From the NCBI RefSeq assembly GCF_000243115.2, contig NZ_CP007035.1, positions 1,178,001-1,242,000 of the forward strand: a stretch of DNA of 64,000 nt, in the 5' to 3' direction. Of the stretch, positions 34,843 to 43,658 are shown in pieces (the stretch's first letter is position 1; every line of letters begins with the position of its first letter). The translations under genes and the position numbers were made by a program. Under the pieces are notes generated by a model. It ran no database searches and was not told the DNA's origin. It saw nothing but the letters and a program-made list of their open reading frames with translations. This DNA is from Niabella soli DSM 19437 (GTDB taxonomy: Bacteria > Bacteroidota > Bacteroidia > Chitinophagales > Chitinophagaceae).

Positions 34843-35382
34843 ATGAATGATGCCGAACTTCTTGATCTGTTTAAGCAGAAGGGAGATCAGGAGGTGTTGG
34901 CGGGTTTATACCTGAGGTACAGCGATCTGGTTTATGGTGTATGTTTGAAGTATTTGGGGGAAGCCGAAGAAGCTAAAGATGCCGTAATGAATATTTACCA
35001 GGAGCTGAGGGAAAAGCTACCACGGCATGAAGTACAGCATTTTAAAAGCTGGTTGTATGTTTTGGCTAAGAACCACTGTTTGATGTTGTTACGGGCGGCC
35101 AAAAAAAACAGAACCGTTTCCCTGGAAGCACAAAATGTGCAATCCGACGACTTTTCGCATCTGGATAGTATAATGGAGAAGGAAGAAACGTTTAAAAAAC
35201 TAGAAAAATGTATGGAAGGCCTTCCGGATGAGCAGGAAAAAACCATCCGGTTGTTTTATTACGATAATAAATGTTACAACGAGATCGCGCTATCAACAGG
35301 TCTGGAATGGAACCGGGTGCGAAGCCTGATCCAGAATGGCCGGAGAAATTTAAAAAATTGTATGGAAAAAGATGCCGACTGA
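34843..35382 (+). CDS. ECF-type RNA polymerase sigma factor
   Basis: A 179-residue sigma-70 family protein without regions 1 and 3. Region 2 includes YSDLVYGVCLKYLGEAEEAKD and FKSWLYVLAKNHCLMLLR; region 4 includes EIALSTGLEWNRVRSLIQNG, a helix-turn-helix for the -35-like element. I chose ATG 34843 (MNDAELLDLF), typical for the group; a TTG at 34807 would add 12 residues. It overlaps by 11 nt the gene for a membrane protein with an anti-sigma-like N-terminus, the usual arrangement for a membrane-controlled ECF factor. The regulon is unknown. Confidence 0.9.
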   Translation: MNDAELLDLFKQKGDQEVLAGLYLRYSDLVYGVCLKYLGEAEEAKDAVMNIYQELREKLPRHEVQHFKSWLYVLAKNHCLMLLRAAKKNRTVSLEAQNVQSDDFSHLDSIMEKEETFKKLEKCMEGLPDEQEKTIRLFYYDNKCYNEIALSTGLEWNRVRSLIQNGRRNLKNCMEKDAD

Positions 35383-36667
35383 TCCAACATATCTATACAC
35401 TTTTGAGGATATTCAGCGTTACCTGAGCGGGAGTATGGCCGCTTCGGAAATGCATGAGATGGAAAAAGCTGCGCTGAACGATCCCCTGCTGGCCGACGCA
35501 CTCGAAGGATACCGTGCGGCATCCCCTGCAACAACTGCACAACACTTAACTGAAATAAAAACCCAGATTGCCGCAATAAAAACGGAAACCAAACCGACGC
35601 CCGTCATTCCTATACAAACCAGGAAAGCCAGGTGGTGGCAGGGATTATCGGCCGCAGTGCTGATCGGTTTAATGGTGCTGGCAGGATGGCTTTTTATGAA
35701 ACCAGCAGTAAAAGAGGGTCAGTTGCCTATAGCACAAAATGCTACCCCTCCGGCACCATTAACAACGGAGCAGGTGCCGGTAAAACCGGATAGCGCTGTG
35801 CAGGTAGCTGCTATTACTGAAAAACTTCCCAAGCTTGTAACCAGCAAAAAAACAGGTATACAAAAACATACCGCCCCTGCTGCCGTTCCACCCGCTACCC
35901 TGGCGTTGCCGAACCCGGAACCACTTGCCGATCACACCCTTGCGGCAGCCCCTTTAAAAAAGCCGGCAATAGGCGACACAAGAGAAATAGCCTCCCTGCA
36001 GCCATCAGAAAATCCGGTATTGGCTATGCGCCGGAATTATTCCTATAGCGACAATAGTACTTTGCTCACCGGCGCACCCCGGCAGTTTTTTTCGGGAAAA
36101 ATACTTGATCTGAAAGGGCGACCTATTCCGGGCGCCAGCATCATGGTATCAGAACATAATGCCACCCTTTCTAATACCGATGGCAGCTTTCGCCTGCCGG
36201 CACCGGATTCTATAGGTAATGTAAAAATTACAGCAGTGGGCTTTGATTCCAAAGCAGAACAGCTAATCGCGGGAAAAGTTATAAACGTAAGGCTTGACGA
36301 ATCGCAAAACGCGCTGAATGATGTGGTGGTGATAGGTTATGGTACTCAAAAGAAGAGAAGCGCTACGGGAGCCCTGGCGAATGTAAAGGTTGATACACTT
36401 TCTTACAAGGAATCACCATACCCCCAGGGAGGCTGGGATCTTTTTTACAACAATCTTGCTACCAAAATGGGCGTTAACAATGCCACCGCTAATAGGGAAC
36501 TGCATTTACTATTTGATGTAGATGAAGGCATTCCGAAAAATTTTACCATTATCAAAACCCCTGATACTGCTACGGCCGAAAAAGCCATCTCCATTATTCA
36601 AAAGGGCCCGCGATGGAAGGTGTTTAAAAGAAAGAAAAAAGTTGATCTGAAGTTAAAAGTTGATTAG
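35372..36667 (+). CDS. Anti-sigma-like membrane protein with carboxypeptidase-regulatory and TonB-like domains
   Basis: A 431-residue protein with an unusual domain order. Residues 1-60 (YTFEDIQRYLSGSMAASEMHEMEK, then DPLLADALEGY) are a cytoplasmic anti-sigma-like segment. Residues about 90-109 form one membrane helix. A Pro/Ala-rich periplasmic stretch leads to a CarboxypepD_reg-like beta domain (about 238-315: GKILDLKGRPIPGASIMV, DGSFRLPAPDS), directly followed by DVVVIGYGTQKK (317-328), the motif found at the start of the SusC/RagA plug. The last 85 residues (ELHLLFDVDEGIPKNFTI) resemble a TonB C-terminal domain. It likely restrains the overlapping sigma factor; sensing mode is inference. 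Confidence 0.82.
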   Translation: MPTDPTYLYTFEDIQRYLSGSMAASEMHEMEKAALNDPLLADALEGYRAASPATTAQHLTEIKTQIAAIKTETKPTPVIPIQTRKARWWQGLSAAVLIGLMVLAGWLFMKPAVKEGQLPIAQNATPPAPLTTEQVPVKPDSAVQVAAITEKLPKLVTSKKTGIQKHTAPAAVPPATLALPNPEPLADHTLAAAPLKKPAIGDTREIASLQPSENPVLAMRRNYSYSDNSTLLTGAPRQFFSGKILDLKGRPIPGASIMVSEHNATLSNTDGSFRLPAPDSIGNVKITAVGFDSKAEQLIAGKVINVRLDESQNALNDVVVIGYGTQKKRSATGALANVKVDTLSYKESPYPQGGWDLFYNNLATKMGVNNATANRELHLLFDVDEGIPKNFTIIKTPDTATAEKAISIIQKGPRWKVFKRKKKVDLKLKVD

Positions 36668-36770
36668 GTAGCCTTTGTCATGGAAACACAGAAGCCGCGT
36701 AGCGGCGACCCATTGAAAGGCAATAATAAAATCGATTCCGGCTCATTATCTCATTGGAAAAATCGTGCAT

Positions 36771-36808
36771 AAAAAAACAGGTATCAGCGTTCCCGCAACT
36801 ACCTGTTT
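36771..36808 (-). terminator. Terminator of the GNAT-sulfatase-DUF1080 operon
   Basis: On the minus strand AAACAGGTA pairs with TACCTGTTT (plus coordinates 36800-36808 and 36775-36783), a perfect 9-bp stem followed by a T-run (plus-strand A-run 36771-36777). It begins about 20 nt after the DUF1080 stop. Confidence 0.8.
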
Positions 36809-36827
36809 AAATATTTTTTTGATTGCT

Positions 36828-37802
36828 TTATTTAGCCGGTGTGATCACAATTTTTCTGAACTCGATGGGGCCATGATCGCCCTGAATATAGATGGGGCCG
36901 GGCGCTCCCTCATCGCTGTCCAGCGCGCCGCCGGTAATGCCGGGTATTTCCTGGTTGCAGATCACCGTTTTACCATTTGCCACAACCGTTACCATTCTTC
37001 CTACCAGTGTTATATCATAAGACTGCCACTGATCTGGCCCTAAAGCATTAATAACAGTAGGCGTTAAAAAGCCATAGATACCGCTAAACAAATGACTATC
37101 GGGATGCTTATCTTTCGGACTGTCTTCTATCTGCGTTTCATAGCGCCCTCTCAGGTACACGCCACTATTGCTGCCTTTGTGATAACGGAATTCCACATGT
37201 AGTTTAAAATCGGTGAATTTTTTTTCAGAGATCAAATTAGATCCTGAATGGGGGCTTGTCAAAACGCCGTTTTTCACGATCCATTGATTGGTAGTACCGG
37301 AGGTCCGCCAGCCTTCTAAATTTTTACCGTTAAATAAAGCGATGGGAGTTCCCCAAACGGGTGCCTTAGTGCGGTCGAGCCAGGGCGCCCGGACGCCTTT
37401 CCAGTTATATTGTTTTCCTTCGGCCGTTACAATAGTGCCTTCAATACCATCGCCCGCCAGGGCGCCGCTGATCTGAAAATCCCCGTCTCCTTTTTCCCAT
37501 TGCGGCGGAATGGCGAAGTGAAATTTTCCATTGGTATAATGAACGTGCGCTATAGGGCGCACGCTGCCAACAATACACATAAACGACCCCACGAGTGCGC
37601 GGTTGCCGGAAAGGTTTACCTCCAGCCAGGCCGGCGCAGGCGTTCCATCCATATCGATAGTAATATCCCATCGGCCAATCAACTGAGAAGAATCGGCCGC
37701 AGCAGTGCCGGAAAAATGATTAGTGGTTGTTTTGGCAGTAACATTAAGCGCCGCAGCAAACAACAAGAGGCAAAAATTGAAACGAAGCAAGGATTGATAC
37801 AT
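36828..37802 (-). CDS. DUF1080 protein (3-keto-disaccharide hydrolase family)
   Basis: A 324-residue exported protein. A signal peptide covers about 1-23. A separate N-terminal beta domain (about 40-130, GRWDITIDMDGTPAPAWLEV) precedes the DUF1080 lectin-like domain (about 145-324), with ALFNGKNLEGWRTSG, FRYHKGSNSGVYLRGRYE and GPIEFRKIVI. Relatives hydrolyse 3-keto-glycosides or bind glycans. It lies 39 nt after a sulfatase gene in the same operon, so it probably acts on the same glycan in the periplasm. It starts at ATG. Confidence 0.86.
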   Translation of the reverse strand: MYQSLLRFNFCLLLFAAALNVTAKTTTNHFSGTAAADSSQLIGRWDITIDMDGTPAPAWLEVNLSGNRALVGSFMCIVGSVRPIAHVHYTNGKFHFAIPPQWEKGDGDFQISGALAGDGIEGTIVTAEGKQYNWKGVRAPWLDRTKAPVWGTPIALFNGKNLEGWRTSGTTNQWIVKNGVLTSPHSGSNLISEKKFTDFKLHVEFRYHKGSNSGVYLRGRYETQIEDSPKDKHPDSHLFSGIYGFLTPTVINALGPDQWQSYDITLVGRMVTVVANGKTVICNQEIPGITGGALDSDEGAPGPIYIQGDHGPIEFRKIVITPAK

Positions 37803-37841
37803 AATTAAATTTTTCGGTTAAAACATTTTATAAGATAGTCA

Positions 37842-39206
37842 TCAATTAGTTGTCATACCATGAAAAGAGTCGAATATCTGTTTAAGCTCTTTTGCCTTTT
37901 CAGGATTTGCCTTAATAAGGTTCGTCCGTTCCGCCGGGTCGGCATCCAGATCAAACAACTCCTTTGTAGCGGGAATCAGTTCATCCGTGGACTGCAGATG
38001 CCAATCCGGCGCTTCCCTGTATTTCCAATTGCCTACTTTTACCGCTTCCGGTTTACCATGATTTACTATAAAAATGGGCCGGTGTCTAAATTGCCCCTCT
38101 TTTGTTTTTCCCGTCAGGAGCATCCCTATATCCTGGCCATCCAGGGTTCTTCCTTTGGGTAACGGCGCTTTTGCCCATTGGGCTATTGTAGGCAAAATAT
38201 CCAGGTTACTGATCGCACTCGCAGATTTTAAGCCTGCCGGTATTTTGTCTTTCCAATATACTATAAACGGCTCCCGCACACCGCCTTCATAGGACATTGC
38301 TTTGGCACCGCGAAAAATACCAGCCGTTCCTGCGTGATTTTTTTGCGTAACTCCATCGCCCGACATCCGGGGCGGAAAATCGCTCCAGGGGCCATTATCA
38401 CTGGAGAAGATAAAGACGGTGTTATTCAGCAAATTTTTCTCCCCAAGTACTTTCCAGATCGCGGCAATGCTTTCATCAATTTCAGTAATTACTGCTCCCA
38501 ATGCGCCGCCAGCCTTATTTTTCAGGTGTTGCTTTTGCGCGGCATAATACACGGGCAAATGGGGCATATTATAAGCAAGGTATAAGAAAAACGGTTGGCC
38601 CGGCCGCTGCTCTCTTATGATCTTTATACTTTCTTTTGTATATAACTGGGTAAGCGTTGAATCTTCCGGTTTAAAAATTTCCGGGGTCCTGTTGCGAAAG
38701 ATCTTGATCACGGTATCGGTTTTTACATAGGGGGCGCGATAATCCTGACTGTACAGCATCCCATAAAAACGATCAAAGCCCTGCCCGGTAGGATAATTAT
38801 AATCATGCTGATCTCCCAGGTGCCATTTACCCACCATTGCTGTTTTATAACCAGCGGCCTTCAGCATTTCTGCCATCGTTACTTCGGCATCCGGCAAGCC
38901 GAGTTTGGATCCGGGACCAATGGGGTCCGGAAGATTATACCGGGAAGCATAACGCCCTGTTAACAGCGAAGCGCGTGAGGGAGTGCAGGAAGGGCTGCTT
39001 ACTATATAATTGGTGGACATAAATCCCGAACGAGCTATTTTGTCCAGAAAAGGCGTTTGAATGACCGGGTTGCCATAGCAACCGGGATCAGAATAACCCA
39101 TATCATCCGCCAAAACAAAAATGATATTGGGCTGCTGCTGTGCTGATCCTGTTTTAACAACACTTAATAAGAAAAGCACCGGAAGCAAACGCAAGAATCG
39201 CAGCAT
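37842..39206 (-). CDS. Secreted sulfatase (family S1, Cys type)
   Basis: A 454-residue arylsulfatase-superfamily enzyme. The signal peptide ends near GSAQ. Metal-binding Asp34/Asp35 lie in [10 protein letters not shown], and the nucleophile is Cys74 in [13 protein letters not shown], which must be converted to formylglycine by a separate enzyme not found in this window. [10 protein letters not shown] holds further metal ligands. Substrate is probably a sulfated polysaccharide or mucin-like glycan; it cannot be named. I chose ATG 39206; a TTG five codons upstream precedes an A-run. Middle gene of a minus-strand operon. Confidence 0.92.
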   Translation of the reverse strand: MLRFLRLLPVLFLLSVVKTGSAQQQPNIIFVLADDMGYSDPGCYGNPVIQTPFLDKIARSGFMSTNYIVSSPSCTPSRASLLTGRYASRYNLPDPIGPGSKLGLPDAEVTMAEMLKAAGYKTAMVGKWHLGDQHDYNYPTGQGFDRFYGMLYSQDYRAPYVKTDTVIKIFRNRTPEIFKPEDSTLTQLYTKESIKIIREQRPGQPFFLYLAYNMPHLPVYYAAQKQHLKNKAGGALGAVITEIDESIAAIWKVLGEKNLLNNTVFIFSSDNGPWSDFPPRMSGDGVTQKNHAGTAGIFRGAKAMSYEGGVREPFIVYWKDKIPAGLKSASAISNLDILPTIAQWAKAPLPKGRTLDGQDIGMLLTGKTKEGQFRHRPIFIVNHGKPEAVKVGNWKYREAPDWHLQSTDELIPATKELFDLDADPAERTNLIKANPEKAKELKQIFDSFHGMTTN

Positions 39207-39238
39207 TATATTTTTTTTCAAAAGTAATTACTATTGAT

Positions 39239-39826
39239 CTAAGAAAGTCGCTTTTTTAAATGTTCTTTTACTGCTGGCCATTCGTCATCAATAATACTAA
39301 AGTAAGCCGAGTTTCTCTTTGTGCCATCACTGCGGATCATGTCATGGCGCAGCACCCCTTCAAACCGCGCGCCCACTTTGCCAATGGCTTTCCGGGAACG
39401 CTGATTATTTTCGTCTGTTTTTAATTGAAGCCGGACCACCTTCAGGGTTTCAAAGCAATAGGTGAATAATAAAAGCTTGCAGGCTTCATTCAGTCCGCTC
39501 CCCCAATAGTTCGGGTGTAGCCAGGTAGCGCCTACTTCAATCCTGTGGTTTGATGCATCAAAATCGATAAGGCTTGTTGTGCCGGCGACCATCGCCGTTT
39601 TTTTGTCAAAGACCACAAAAGGACATCGCTGCCCCTTTTGTTTAAGCGTTATTGTCTTGTCAAACATGAAACGAAAAGCTTCAGGGCTATCGCCTTTGTA
39701 AGGCATAAAGGCAAAAATGCGCGCGTCGTTTGCGGCAAGATATAATTCCTCAAAATGCTTTTGTTCCATTGGTACCAGTTCCGCGTAAGCATTCCCCAGA
39801 ACCCGAACTTCGTTTACCCAACTCAT
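39239..39826 (-). CDS. GNAT family N-acetyltransferase (RimJ/RimL-like)
   Basis: A 195-residue acetyltransferase with the GNAT fold: VGATWLHPNYWGSGLNEACK is the acetyl-CoA loop, LKVVRLQLKTDENNQRSRKAIGKVGARFEGVLR the C-terminal core typical of RimJ/RimL-type enzymes, which acetylate protein N-termini or small amines. Substrate unknown. It starts at ATG, 32 nt ahead of the sulfatase gene, so it may share that transcript, although a functional link is doubtful. Confidence 0.85.
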   Translation of the reverse strand: MSWVNEVRVLGNAYAELVPMEQKHFEELYLAANDARIFAFMPYKGDSPEAFRFMFDKTITLKQKGQRCPFVVFDKKTAMVAGTTSLIDFDASNHRIEVGATWLHPNYWGSGLNEACKLLLFTYCFETLKVVRLQLKTDENNQRSRKAIGKVGARFEGVLRHDMIRSDGTKRNSAYFSIIDDEWPAVKEHLKKRLS

Positions 39827-40035
39827 AACTTATTATTAATTCCACCTTAAAGTAACGACAAAATATTTTAAGCGATTGTCCCGGCAGGGCGAACGCATAA
39901 ATTGGTTAAGCTACGAATGCCCGCCTGTACCATCCGGGCAGGCAAGAATAAAATGATTAATCTATCCGTAAAATAATGAACACAAATAACGCCGACGGCG
40001 CATGGGATTCTGTACAACGAAATCGTTTAGACTGA

Positions 40036-40189
40036 TTTTAAACCACATAGCCACAGTGGAAATCATGGCGTTTAAGGCGGTATAGAATCCCCGCCATGGC
40101 GGGGAACATAGCTAATGTGTTTTTATGTCCCTGTTATCTATATATCCTATGTATCTATCCCGCTGTGCGGGACAAATTATGGTTTAAAA
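40036..40189. repeat. Inverted intergenic element interrupted by palindromes
   Basis: TTTTAAACCA (40036-40045) and TGGTTTAAAA (40180-40189) are perfect terminal inverted repeats; inside them ACATAG words on the left mirror CTATGT on the right. Two palindromes interrupt this pattern: TCCCCGCCATGGCGGGGA (40088-40105, perfect 18 nt) and TCCCGCTGTGCGGGA (40158-40172, 6-bp arms around TGT), the latter directly after CCTATGTATCTA. Confidence 0.65.
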
Positions 40190-40191
40190 AA

Positions 40192-40263
40192 TTTCGTTGT
40201 ATCCTTAAATCATGCTGCAACGCAGAACCATGGAACTGTGTCCGCCTCTGGAGGATTCGTGGC
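40192..40263 (+). repeat. 72-bp dispersed repeat, copy 2
   Basis: About 92 percent identical to 12151-12222 in the same orientation. It ends 73 nt before the start codon of the M1 aminopeptidase, almost the same distance as copy 1 from its downstream gene. Confidence 0.85.
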
Positions 40264-40323
40264 AATCTTTTAAATTTATGCATCCTCCCTGTTGTCCCGG
40301 TAGAAAATCAGCAATACAATAAA

Positions 40324-40331
40324 TATATTTG
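40324..40331 (+). promoter_or_regulatory. Promoter -7 element of the M1 aminopeptidase
   Basis: TATATTTG exactly matches TAnnTTTG and lies 5 nt before the ATG, implying an almost leaderless transcript. No -33 box at the usual distance. Confidence 0.45.
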
Positions 40332-40336
40332 TGTTT

Positions 40337-42895
40337 ATGAACTATAAGTTTGCCGCCTTTTTTTTATTGGTACTGATCGCTGTTTCCTGCCGTAATAGGG
40401 CTCCGGAAACCATCATGAGGAAAGGCGTAACGGATTCCCTTGCCGCCCACAGAAAAACTATTTTAAAAGATATCCGGTATACGCTCCATTTCCAGGTACC
40501 TGCCGAAAAAGACAAAGAGATCCAGGCGAAAGAAACGATCCGTTTTTCCTATAGCTCAAAAAAAAGAAACTTGTTGCAGCTTGATTTTAAGGAAGCGCCG
40601 GATAAAATAAAAAAAATAATTATCAATAACCAGCCGGTGGCGGTAGTTTGCGAGAATGAGCATATTATTATTGAGTCTGCCTTTTTAAAAGAAGGCGCCA
40701 ATCTGATAACTATTGATTTTATTGCCGGCAACGCTGCTTTAAACCGCAGGGATGATTTCATGTATACGCTGTTTGTTCCCGACCGGGCGCGTACCGTATT
40801 TCCCTGTTTTGATCAGCCCGACCTGAAAGCCGTATTCCAATTGAGCCTGACTATTTCAAAAGATTGGACGGGCATTGCCAATGGCGTGCTAACCGACTCC
40901 GTACTAAACGGCGGTTATAAAACATTGCATTTTGCAGCGACCGACAAACTCCCCACCTATCTTTTCTCCTTTGCTGCCGGCAGGTTTAATCGTGCCGTAC
41001 AAAAATGGAGAAACAAAGACATAGAGTTTTTGTACAGGGAAACAGATAAAGAAAAGATCAATAACAGCCTGCCTGCGGTCTTTGATCTTTATAAAAAATC
41101 AGTTCTGTTTTACGAACAGTGGACCGGCATTCCTTTTCCCTTTCAAAAACATGGGATGGTGGCCATACCCGACTTTCAATTCGGCGGCATGGAGCATCCC
41201 GGAGCGGTGCTGCTTCAAAACGCATCATTGTTCCTGAACAAAGAAGCAACCGAAGGACAAATCAATAGCCGGGCACAGTTGCTGGCGCACGAAGTGGCGC
41301 ATATGTGGTTTGGCGACCTCGTTACGATGAGCTGGTTTACCGATGTATGGATGAAAGAAGTGTTTGCCAACTTTATGGCGGATAAGGCCAATGCCAGCCC
41401 CAAAAACAAACAGGGATTTGCGCTGCAGTTCCTCACCACTCATCTCCCCTATGCTTATGCAACAGACCGTACACCCGGCGCTAACCCTATCCGGCAACCA
41501 CTGGATAACCTGGAAAATGCAGGAACGCTTTATGGCAATATTATTTACCATAAGGCCCCGGTCATGATGCGGCAGTTGGAGCAACTGATGGGCGCCGCCG
41601 CCTTTCAGAAAGGCGTTTGCGAATATTTAAAGAAATATAGCTATGGCAATGCGGCATGGCCCGACCTGATCCGTATCATGGAACAATACACCCCGGCAGA
41701 TCTTAACACCTGGAATACGGTCTGGGTAAATGAACCCGGGCGGCCGGTCGTTGACTATGCGGTTGAATATGAAAACGGACAGGTCAGCAATTTTTCCATC
41801 CGGCAAAAGCCGGAATACGGCAGAAGCCGGACCTGGCGTCAATCTTTTGATATCAGCTTTTATTATCCCGGACTGGTACGTTCATTAATCGTAAATGACA
41901 GTCTTTCTTCCCAGGAAATTCCCCGGGCCTTACAAAGAAAACAACCGCTGTTCATACAATTTAATGCCTCGGGAACCGGCTATGGCGTTTGGCCGGTTGA
42001 TACCGCCATGTATCCGCGCTTGTTTAAGATTGAAGACAACGTAAGCCGTGCATCGGCCTATATAAACCTCTATGAGAATATGCTCAACGGGAGGTATAAA
42101 AAAGCAGAGGCGCTTCTTGACTTATTTGCTTCCGGCTTGCGACAGGAAACGGTGGAACTAAATCTTCAGTTGCTAACCGGCTATATCGGTTCCATTTACT
42201 GGAATTTTCTGGCGCCCGCCACCCGGAAAAAACGGGCAGGCAAACTGGAGCAGCTCATTTGGGAGGCGATGCAAAAACAAAAAAGCCCTAATAGCAAAAA
42301 GATCCTTTTCAAATGTTACCAGGATGTTTTTGAAACCGTGCCGGCACAGCAACAATTATACGAGATATGGCATTTGCAAAAACCTCCGGCTTCAGTAGTA
42401 TTAAAAGAAGAAGATTATACCAGCCTTGCTTTTGCATTGGCTTTGCGAAAAGCCTGGCCCGATCTACTGCAACAGCAATTGCAACGCATAGAGAATCCAG
42501 ATAGAAAAAAAAGATTTGCGCTCATTATGCCGGCCCTGTCATTCGACACGGCGGTCCGCGCCCGGTTCTTTAACGGTCTTTCCCGGAGAGAGAACCGTAC
42601 CAACGAATCGGCTGTAGGAACTGCGCTCCTTTACCTGCATCATCCTCTGCGCCAGCCCTCTGCCGAGCCGTATTTGACCAAAACGCTGGAGCTTTTACCG
42701 GAAATACAAAAAACAGGGGATATCTTTTTCCCTGGAAACTGGCTCCAGTCGAGCTTTGGCAGTTATCAATCAAAATCAGCCTATGCGATCGTACAGGTAT
42801 TTATGCAAAACCATAAGGACCTCAAAGAGAATTTAAAACAAAAAATATTGCAATGCACCGATAATCTGAGAAGGGCGCAGTTGATTGTTCAGTAA
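40337..42895 (+). CDS. M1 family metallopeptidase lipoprotein
   Basis: An 852-residue aminopeptidase N-like zinc peptidase. The signal peptide ends in lipobox IAVSC (Cys18), so it is lipid-anchored in the periplasm or outer membrane. The zinc site is HEVAH (318-322) with Glu341 19 residues after the second His. The exopeptidase motif, usually GAMEN, reads GGMEH here, and the usual NEGFA reads KEVFA. A long C-terminal helical ERAP1-like region follows. It should trim N-terminal residues from periplasmic peptides. I chose ATG 40337 over a GTG two codons earlier, which lies in the promoter element. Confidence 0.92.
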   Translation: MNYKFAAFFLLVLIAVSCRNRAPETIMRKGVTDSLAAHRKTILKDIRYTLHFQVPAEKDKEIQAKETIRFSYSSKKRNLLQLDFKEAPDKIKKIIINNQPVAVVCENEHIIIESAFLKEGANLITIDFIAGNAALNRRDDFMYTLFVPDRARTVFPCFDQPDLKAVFQLSLTISKDWTGIANGVLTDSVLNGGYKTLHFAATDKLPTYLFSFAAGRFNRAVQKWRNKDIEFLYRETDKEKINNSLPAVFDLYKKSVLFYEQWTGIPFPFQKHGMVAIPDFQFGGMEHPGAVLLQNASLFLNKEATEGQINSRAQLLAHEVAHMWFGDLVTMSWFTDVWMKEVFANFMADKANASPKNKQGFALQFLTTHLPYAYATDRTPGANPIRQPLDNLENAGTLYGNIIYHKAPVMMRQLEQLMGAAAFQKGVCEYLKKYSYGNAAWPDLIRIMEQYTPADLNTWNTVWVNEPGRPVVDYAVEYENGQVSNFSIRQKPEYGRSRTWRQSFDISFYYPGLVRSLIVNDSLSSQEIPRALQRKQPLFIQFNASGTGYGVWPVDTAMYPRLFKIEDNVSRASAYINLYENMLNGRYKKAEALLDLFASGLRQETVELNLQLLTGYIGSIYWNFLAPATRKKRAGKLEQLIWEAMQKQKSPNSKKILFKCYQDVFETVPAQQQLYEIWHLQKPPASVVLKEEDYTSLAFALALRKAWPDLLQQQLQRIENPDRKKRFALIMPALSFDTAVRARFFNGLSRRENRTNESAVGTALLYLHHPLRQPSAEPYLTKTLELLPEIQKTGDIFFPGNWLQSSFGSYQSKSAYAIVQVFMQNHKDLKENLKQKILQCTDNLRRAQLIVQ

Positions 42896-43115
42896 AATTA
42901 TCTGTAACCCCGCCCCATACACAGCAAACATTTTTAATCATTTAGGAATTAAGGTAATTCAGAAAGAATCTTAATGACCCTTTTTACCACCAGTTACGTA
43001 TTGATCTCAATGATGCTTACCCATAGTTGCGCATAATTGTTTTATCTCCACGCTTTTTCAAATCCGACTTCCTACAGCAAAATCTTATTATCTTTAAGGC
43101 TAATGATAAAGAGTG
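42896..43115. other. Intergenic region before cytidine deaminase
   Basis: No gene. TTAGGAATTAAGGTAATT and GAATCTTAATGACC (about 42943-42982) resemble a word cluster at 54565-54602 (CTTAATGCC, GAATCTTAATGG), perhaps another dispersed repeat. TATCTTTA at 43090-43097 is one base off the -7 consensus and may be the cdd promoter. Confidence 0.35.
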
Positions 43116-43601
43116 ATGAAAGAAAAAAAATTTCAATTCTCCTATAAAGAGGTGCCCGACAGTAAAGACCTGAGCGACGAAGACGCTGCATTATTGCAAC
43201 AGGCAAGAAAGGCCACTAAAAAATCCTATGCACCCTATTCGAAATTCAATGTAGCCTGCGCGGCAAAACTGGCAAACGGCCGCACGGTGATCGGGACCAA
43301 CCAGGAAAATGCTTCTTACCCCGTGGGAATTTGTGCAGAACGGGCACTACTGGCTACCGTTGGCACCCAATATGCAGACGAGCCTATTGCAACACTGGCG
43401 GTAAGCTATCATTCGTTAAACGGTAAGAATGATCAGCCCATCTCTCCATGCGGTATGTGCCGGCAGGCTCTTTCGGAATATGAGAAACGTTCCGGCAATC
43501 CCATTCGCCTGTTGTTATCCGGAATGGAAGGGCCTGTTTATATCATTAATACGGTAAAAGACCTGCTGCCGCTGGCTTTCAGCGAAGAGCATTTAGGATA
43601 G
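43116..43601 (+). CDS. cdd: Cytidine deaminase
   Basis: Deaminates cytidine or deoxycytidine to uridine in pyrimidine salvage. The 161-residue homotetrameric type has the zinc ligands Cys73 (in CAERALL, with catalytic Glu75), Cys112 and Cys115 (PCGMCRQ). SKFNVACAAKLANGR is the N-terminal substrate region. I chose ATG 43116; an in-frame GTG directly before it is less likely. Confidence 0.94.
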   Translation: MKEKKFQFSYKEVPDSKDLSDEDAALLQQARKATKKSYAPYSKFNVACAAKLANGRTVIGTNQENASYPVGICAERALLATVGTQYADEPIATLAVSYHSLNGKNDQPISPCGMCRQALSEYEKRSGNPIRLLLSGMEGPVYIINTVKDLLPLAFSEEHLG

Positions 43602-43658
43602 ACCGGGGGGATGTCTCTGCCACCTTTGCGGTTAAAAATACTTCTTAGACATCTTCGC

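Larger units (their letters stand above)
39827..40336. other. Repeat-rich gap before the M1 aminopeptidase
   Basis: 510 nt without a credible gene. In order: GCCCGCCTG/CGGGCAGGC inverted words (39918-39943), an inverted element with 10-bp ends (40036-40189) that contains two perfect palindromes, the second copy of the 72-bp repeat (40192-40263), and a -7 promoter element (40324-40331). Confidence 0.7.
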
